DNA of 64,000 bases. Source: Actinomycetota bacterium. Lineage in GTDB: Bacteria; Actinomycetota; Acidimicrobiia; Acidimicrobiales; Ilumatobacteraceae. The position numbers and the translations under genes are program-made. Under the pieces are notes generated by a model that ran no database searches, was not told the DNA's origin, and saw only the letters and a list, made by a program, of their open reading frames with translations. This document shows positions 60,969 to 64,000 of this stretch, in pieces (the first letter of the stretch is position 1; each line of letters begins with the position of its first letter). The DNA is taken from contig CANGIP010000007.1 of NCBI GenBank assembly GCA_947454105.1, forward strand, positions 1 to 64,000. The letters run 5' to 3'.

Positions 60969-61463
60969 TCAGGCGGCACGAACCCAGTCACGACGATACG
61001 GCTGCTGTGAGCTCGGGTACCGACGCAATTGGGAAAGTTTGTAGCAATAGCCCGCCAACGAAATGGCCGTCAAGACAAACACGTAGATGAAAAGATCACT
61101 CTTCGTTGTGAAGGCGATGAACGCTGAACCGAGGGTGACCAAGGCCAAAGCCACAAGAACGTTTTGACGACGCTGCTTGATGAGGTGCTGACGGCTGACA
61201 TTTTGACGAACGATGCCACGTGTTGGAGTGGCGTGTGATGAGTGCATTGGACGTTGACGCCCTGGCGACGGGGCCAAGGGTCGAGCCATCGATCGCATCG
61301 GTGAACCGGGACGAATGGGCGCCGAACGCTGAAGAGTTGACAGTTGACGACGGAAGTCAACGACTGATGAATTGGGGCGATTGACCTGACGGCCACGCAA
61401 CAACGGCGGCACGAGAACGGCGGCCCAAGCGGCGACAACTACTAACAAAACGATGGTGCCCAT
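60969..61463 (-). CDS. Conserved actinobacterial membrane protein, unknown
   Basis: A 164-residue protein with an N-terminal membrane helix (IVLLVVVAAWAAVLVPPLL), a central basic Pro/Ser/Arg-rich cytoplasmic stretch of about 75 residues, and two C-terminal helices (VLVALALVTLGSAFIAF and IYVFVLTAISLAGYCY). No family function is known to me. GGGAGG lies eight bases before ATG 61463. It lies just upstream of the tRNA gene and downstream of moaC on the same strand. Confidence 0.8.
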   Translation of the reverse strand: MGTIVLLVVVAAWAAVLVPPLLRGRQVNRPNSSVVDFRRQLSTLQRSAPIRPGSPMRSMARPLAPSPGRQRPMHSSHATPTRGIVRQNVSRQHLIKQRRQNVLVALALVTLGSAFIAFTTKSDLFIYVFVLTAISLAGYCYKLSQLRRYPSSQQPYRRDWVRAA

Positions 61464-61538
61464 GTCAACGTCCTCCCCTCAATCTTGAATCAGTTGTCTG
61501 GCTTTTGACTAACGATGTACTAGAAACTCTCAACCACC

Positions 61539-61571
61539 GAAGCGGTCACGGGTTACTAGGCAACCCGCTTC
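61539..61571 (-). other. Hairpin between moaC and membrane-protein gene
   Basis: GAAGC pairs with GCTTC and, inside, GGGTT with AACCC, with a bulge of six on one side and a loop of seven. No U run follows on either strand. This 210-base gap otherwise shows nothing I recognise. It could be an RNA leader for the gene at 61463 or a processing site. Confidence 0.3.
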
Positions 61572-61673
61572 ATTACAGTTTTACAACATTCGTGACGAAC
61601 GACGCAATATTAGGCGAACTTTGGGTGAACCGCATGGCATTGGGCGCATCGGTCGCTGAACCCTGAAATATCG

Positions 61674-62192
61674 CTATTTCCCCTGTTCAGAGGCCCGTCG
61701 ATACGTTCCCGAAGCCCCGCCCGTCTTCTCCCACAGGGCCAATTCGCCGATCACCATCGTCTTATCGATGGCTTTGCACATGTCATATATGGTCAAGGCC
61801 GCCACCGAACAGGCACAGAGGGCCTCCATTTCGACTCCAGTGCGCTCAAACACTTCAGCGTGAGCCTCAACCACTATGTGATCATCTGCTATCTCAAAGC
61901 TCACTGAGGTACTGGTCAGCATCACCGGGTGGCACAGCGGAATGAGGTCGGACGTTCGTTTGGCGGCCTGAATGCCGGCGATTCGGGCGACTGCCAAAAC
62001 GTCGCCCTTTTTCAAATCTTGATTCGTCACTGCGGTAATCGTGTCTGTGCTCATAAAAATTTTGCAACGGGCGACCGCCCGGCGATGCGAGGGCTGCTTG
62101 GCACCCACGTCAACCATGCGCGCTTGGCCCTGTTGATCAAGATGCGTCAGCCCAGACTCGTGGGAACCAGAATTGTTTGAGCGCTCAGTCAC
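61674..62192 (-). CDS. moaC: Molybdopterin precursor synthase MoaC
   Basis: MoaC converts the MoaA product to cyclic pyranopterin monophosphate in molybdenum cofactor synthesis. The protein has LTHLDQQGQARMVDVGAK, the active-site His in IPLCHP and GVEMEALCACSVAALTIYDMCKAIDK with the catalytic Asp and Lys in YDMCKA. The usual ALTAVSV reads ALCACSV here, giving two extra cysteines (C126, C128). I choose GTG 62192 because TACTCT lies seven bases upstream; a TTG at 62213 is in frame. moaA lies nearby on the same strand. Confidence 0.94.
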   Translation of the reverse strand: MTERSNNSGSHESGLTHLDQQGQARMVDVGAKQPSHRRAVARCKIFMSTDTITAVTNQDLKKGDVLAVARIAGIQAAKRTSDLIPLCHPVMLTSTSVSFEIADDHIVVEAHAEVFERTGVEMEALCACSVAALTIYDMCKAIDKTMVIGELALWEKTGGASGTYRRASEQGK

Positions 62193-62199
62193 GTTCGTA

Positions 62200-62205
62200 A
62201 GAGTA
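62200..62205 (-). promoter_or_regulatory. Leaderless -10 hexamer TACTCT
   Basis: On the minus strand TACTCT ends seven bases before GTG 62192 of moaC and decides between that start and TTG 62213. Confidence 0.4.
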
Positions 62206-62259
62206 TCTGCCAATTGAGATTCAACGAGTCAGGAGTCACCTAGTTCCGACAAGACACCC

Positions 62260-62976
62260 GTGAACCTCATGCTCAACGATGGTGACATGAAGGTCATGAC
62301 GCAACAGTGGCAGGACTTACTCTTTGCGCATTGGGCATACACGCCCGAAGTCGTCCAACGACTCCTTCCAGAAGGAGTTGAACTCGACACTTTTGAAGGC
62401 AGCGCCTACGTAGGACTCGTGCCATTTAACATGCGCAACTTGCGACTGCGGGGTCTTCCGCCGATACCCACAACTTCGAACTTCGCTGAAGTCAATGTGC
62501 GCACGTACGTCACATCGCGAGGACGATCGGCAGTGTGGTTTTTCTCGCTTGACACGCAAAAACTTCTTCCGACTTTGGTCGCACGTCTGGCTTTCAAACT
62601 TCCGTATTGCTACGGCAACGCCAGTGTCATGTTGACCGGACATGGCGAAGGCGCGATTTTGGCTAGCAATGTTGAACGCAAGTGGCCACACCACTCTGCA
62701 TCAGCACTCGCTGTTCGCATTGGCGCGCCAGTTGAGCCCGGCCCCCTCGAGAAGTTTCTGACATCACGTTGGGGACTCGTCTCATCATCGCGAGGTAATC
62801 GGTTGTGGTACGGAGCAGTTGAACACGAACCGTGGCCGCTTCATCGGGCCGAGTTATTGCATCTCGACGACAATCTCATCACCGCGGCAGGACTCCCCCG
62901 TCCAGAAGGCGAACCCCATTTGCTTTTCAGCCCCGGGGTTCACACCACCATTCACTCATTAGAAAAACTTGCCTGA
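62260..62976 (+). CDS. DUF2071-family protein (YqjF-like)
   Basis: A 238-residue cytoplasmic protein of the DUF2071/acetoacetate-decarboxylase-like family. Visible segments are WQDLLFAHWAYTPEVV, VQRLLPEGVELDTFEG, YVGLVPFNMRNLRLRG, NFAEVNVRTYV and VWFFSLDTQK. The enzymatic activity is unknown. The start is uncertain: GTG 62260 or ATG 62287. It lies divergently between moaC and convergent moaA and has no evident link to molybdenum cofactor synthesis. Confidence 0.85.
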   Translation: MNLMLNDGDMKVMTQQWQDLLFAHWAYTPEVVQRLLPEGVELDTFEGSAYVGLVPFNMRNLRLRGLPPIPTTSNFAEVNVRTYVTSRGRSAVWFFSLDTQKLLPTLVARLAFKLPYCYGNASVMLTGHGEGAILASNVERKWPHHSASALAVRIGAPVEPGPLEKFLTSRWGLVSSSRGNRLWYGAVEHEPWPLHRAELLHLDDNLITAAGLPRPEGEPHLLFSPGVHTTIHSLEKLA

Positions 62977-63007
62977 GAAAAACTCGCCTGAACAAGAATG
63001 AGTGAAA

Positions 63008-64000
63008 TCAGCCACCAATTTGCGACATTGACCGTTTGGGTCGAATGAAATTCACTTGGTTGATCTGATGTCCCGCCCACTTTGTGCCGACAGCTCGTTC
63101 TACTTCTGCCGCGACTGCTGCGTCGTCAGCACCTGAGCGCATGAGATCTCGCAAATCGAATTCGGTTGTCGCAAACAAACAGGTCCTGAATTGACCATCG
63201 GCAGTGAGGCGCACGCGATCGCAATCTCCACAGAATGGTTTAGTCACGCTCGGAATAACACCGACGCTTCCCTTGCCGTCGAGATAGCGCCAGCGGTCGG
63301 CCGGAGCTGCGCCACGTGCTGGGATCAATTCAAGTGGATGAACTTTGGCAATCTGCTCAACGATTTCATCTTGGCTGACAACTTTGTCGTTCAACCAATG
63401 ACCTTCAGCATCAAGTGGCATGAATTCAATGAAACGCACTTCAACGCCCTTGGCTCGCCCGAATTCGGCAAGGTCGAGAATTTCGTTGTCATTGACTCCA
63501 CGTTCAACGACTGCGTTGATCTTGACGCTCGAAAAGCCCGCACCAATCGCCGCATCAATTCCGCCCAACACGCGCGGCAATTCGTCCCGTCGCGTCATCT
63601 GTTCAAACTTTGCTCGATCGAGTGTGTCGAGACTGATGTTCACTCGCGCAATTCCGGCCAACTTCAACTCATCAACACAATTCGCCAACGTTGCGCCGTT
63701 GGTTGTGATGGCAAGATCGATCGGTTGACCCGCAAGCGGCGACGCCGAATCTTTCGGAACCGACAATGCTGCAAGTTTGGCAACCAATACGGGCAAGTGG
63801 GCGCGCATGGTGGGCTCGCCACCCGTTAAACGAATTCCATCGACACCAAAATGTTCGACCACGATGCGAGCTAAACGCTCAATTTCTTCGAAAGTTAGAA
63901 CTTCAGTTTTAGGCAACCACACCATGCCTTCGGCCGGCATGCAATAGGTGCAGCGAAAATTGCAACGGTCAGTCACCGAGATCCGTAGATCGCGAATGGT
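63008..64000 (-). CDS. moaA: GTP 3',8-cyclase MoaA (5' end outside window)
   Basis: MoaA is the radical SAM enzyme that rearranges GTP in the first step of molybdenum cofactor synthesis. The radical SAM cluster motif is CNFRCTYCMP (CxxxCxxC). The C-terminal second cluster is carried by FCGDCDRVRLTADGQFRTCLF, with three cysteines, and the conserved C-terminal GG is present as SQIGG. The coding frame continues to the window edge (TIRDLRISVTDR before the cluster), so the first residues are missing. moaC lies about 0.8 kb further along on the same strand. Confidence 0.96.
   Translation of the reverse strand, partial: TIRDLRISVTDRCNFRCTYCMPAEGMVWLPKTEVLTFEEIERLARIVVEHFGVDGIRLTGGEPTMRAHLPVLVAKLAALSVPKDSASPLAGQPIDLAITTNGATLANCVDELKLAGIARVNISLDTLDRAKFEQMTRRDELPRVLGGIDAAIGAGFSSVKINAVVERGVNDNEILDLAEFGRAKGVEVRFIEFMPLDAEGHWLNDKVVSQDEIVEQIAKVHPLELIPARGAAPADRWRYLDGKGSVGVIPSVTKPFCGDCDRVRLTADGQFRTCLFATTEFDLRDLMRSGADDAAVAAEVERAVGTKWAGHQINQVNFIRPKRSMSQIGG

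Noticed and set aside
63191-63829. 212-codon open frame on the plus strand
   Set aside because: It is antisense to moaA, whose motifs are unambiguous; composition is Cys/Arg/His-rich and non-protein-like.
1-64000. CRISPR array, insertion sequence or prophage
   Set aside because: No repeated spacer-length units, transposase motifs, terminal repeats or phage structural genes were seen.

Overview
The window looks like a chromosomal segment of an actinobacterium, most likely an Acidimicrobiia member (Ilumatobacter-like freshwater or marine lineage). Reasons: NucS instead of visible MutS/MutL, two F420-type luciferase-like (LLM) oxidoreductases, several acyl-CoA dehydrogenases with 17-beta-HSD4-like SDRs, a WS/DGAT acyltransferase, an MprAB-like two-component pair, an LPxTG protein, and many start codons placed 6-8 nt after a TANNNT hexamer (leaderless transcription). 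Base composition is moderate by eye. The assignment is inference from gene content. Genes are tightly packed on both strands, and no gap without a gene exceeds about 210 bases. I see no insertion sequence, prophage, CRISPR array or rRNA.

Layout. 1-9.9 kb: 3' end of an unknown gene, MFS transporter, PEP-utilizing-domain protein, UbiB/AarF kinase, nucS, a MaoC hydratase plus SDR pair, a geranylgeranyl-reductase-like flavoprotein and a nitronate-monooxygenase-like enzyme. 10.0-17.6 kb: an AT-richer block with a histidine kinase (broken by a 13-G run), a stand-alone receiver, an HPt-like protein, a convergent NarL-type regulator, then an operon for an LPxTG surface protein, a GT4 glycosyltransferase, a six-hairpin-type protein and a GH130 enzyme. 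17.6-26.4 kb: LLM oxidoreductases, MFS, serine hydrolase, larE, alpha/beta hydrolase, an S51-like/CysRS-C-like fusion and a DUF421 protein. 26.5-31.3 kb: a Zn/Mn-type ABC importer and a large lipoprotein with a hydrolase motif. 31.4-38.8 kb: a TetR regulator with acyl-CoA dehydrogenases, acyl-CoA synthetase and SDR, then LapA-like, hydrolase and PAP2 proteins. 38.8-49.3 kb: a zinc-protease lipoprotein, WS/DGAT, a small protein, SDR, a probable sliding-clamp-binding protein, a DUF7064/7065-like protein, phosphosugar mutase, PfkB kinase and M1 aminopeptidase. 49.3-54.3 kb: ApbE, FMN-binding protein and ferric-reductase-like membrane flavocytochrome, divergent from a two-component pair. 54.4-60.8 kb: thiolase, acyl-CoA dehydrogenase, SDRs, SnoaL-like protein, phosphatase-like protein and CoA transferase. 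60.9-64 kb: tRNA-Ala(CGC), a membrane protein, moaC, a DUF2071 protein and the 3' part of moaA.

How genes may work together. The acyl-CoA enzymes form scattered beta-oxidation sets for fatty or steroid-side-chain acids. The 10-17.6 kb block could be a complete split phosphorelay (His-Asp-His-Asp on four proteins) next to the cell-surface glycan operon it may control. The 49.3-54.3 kb block looks like an extracytoplasmic flavin electron-transfer module. Its promoter region carries five copies of a GYAAGAA heptamer with about 11-bp phasing, which suggests direct control by the adjacent OmpR-type regulator.
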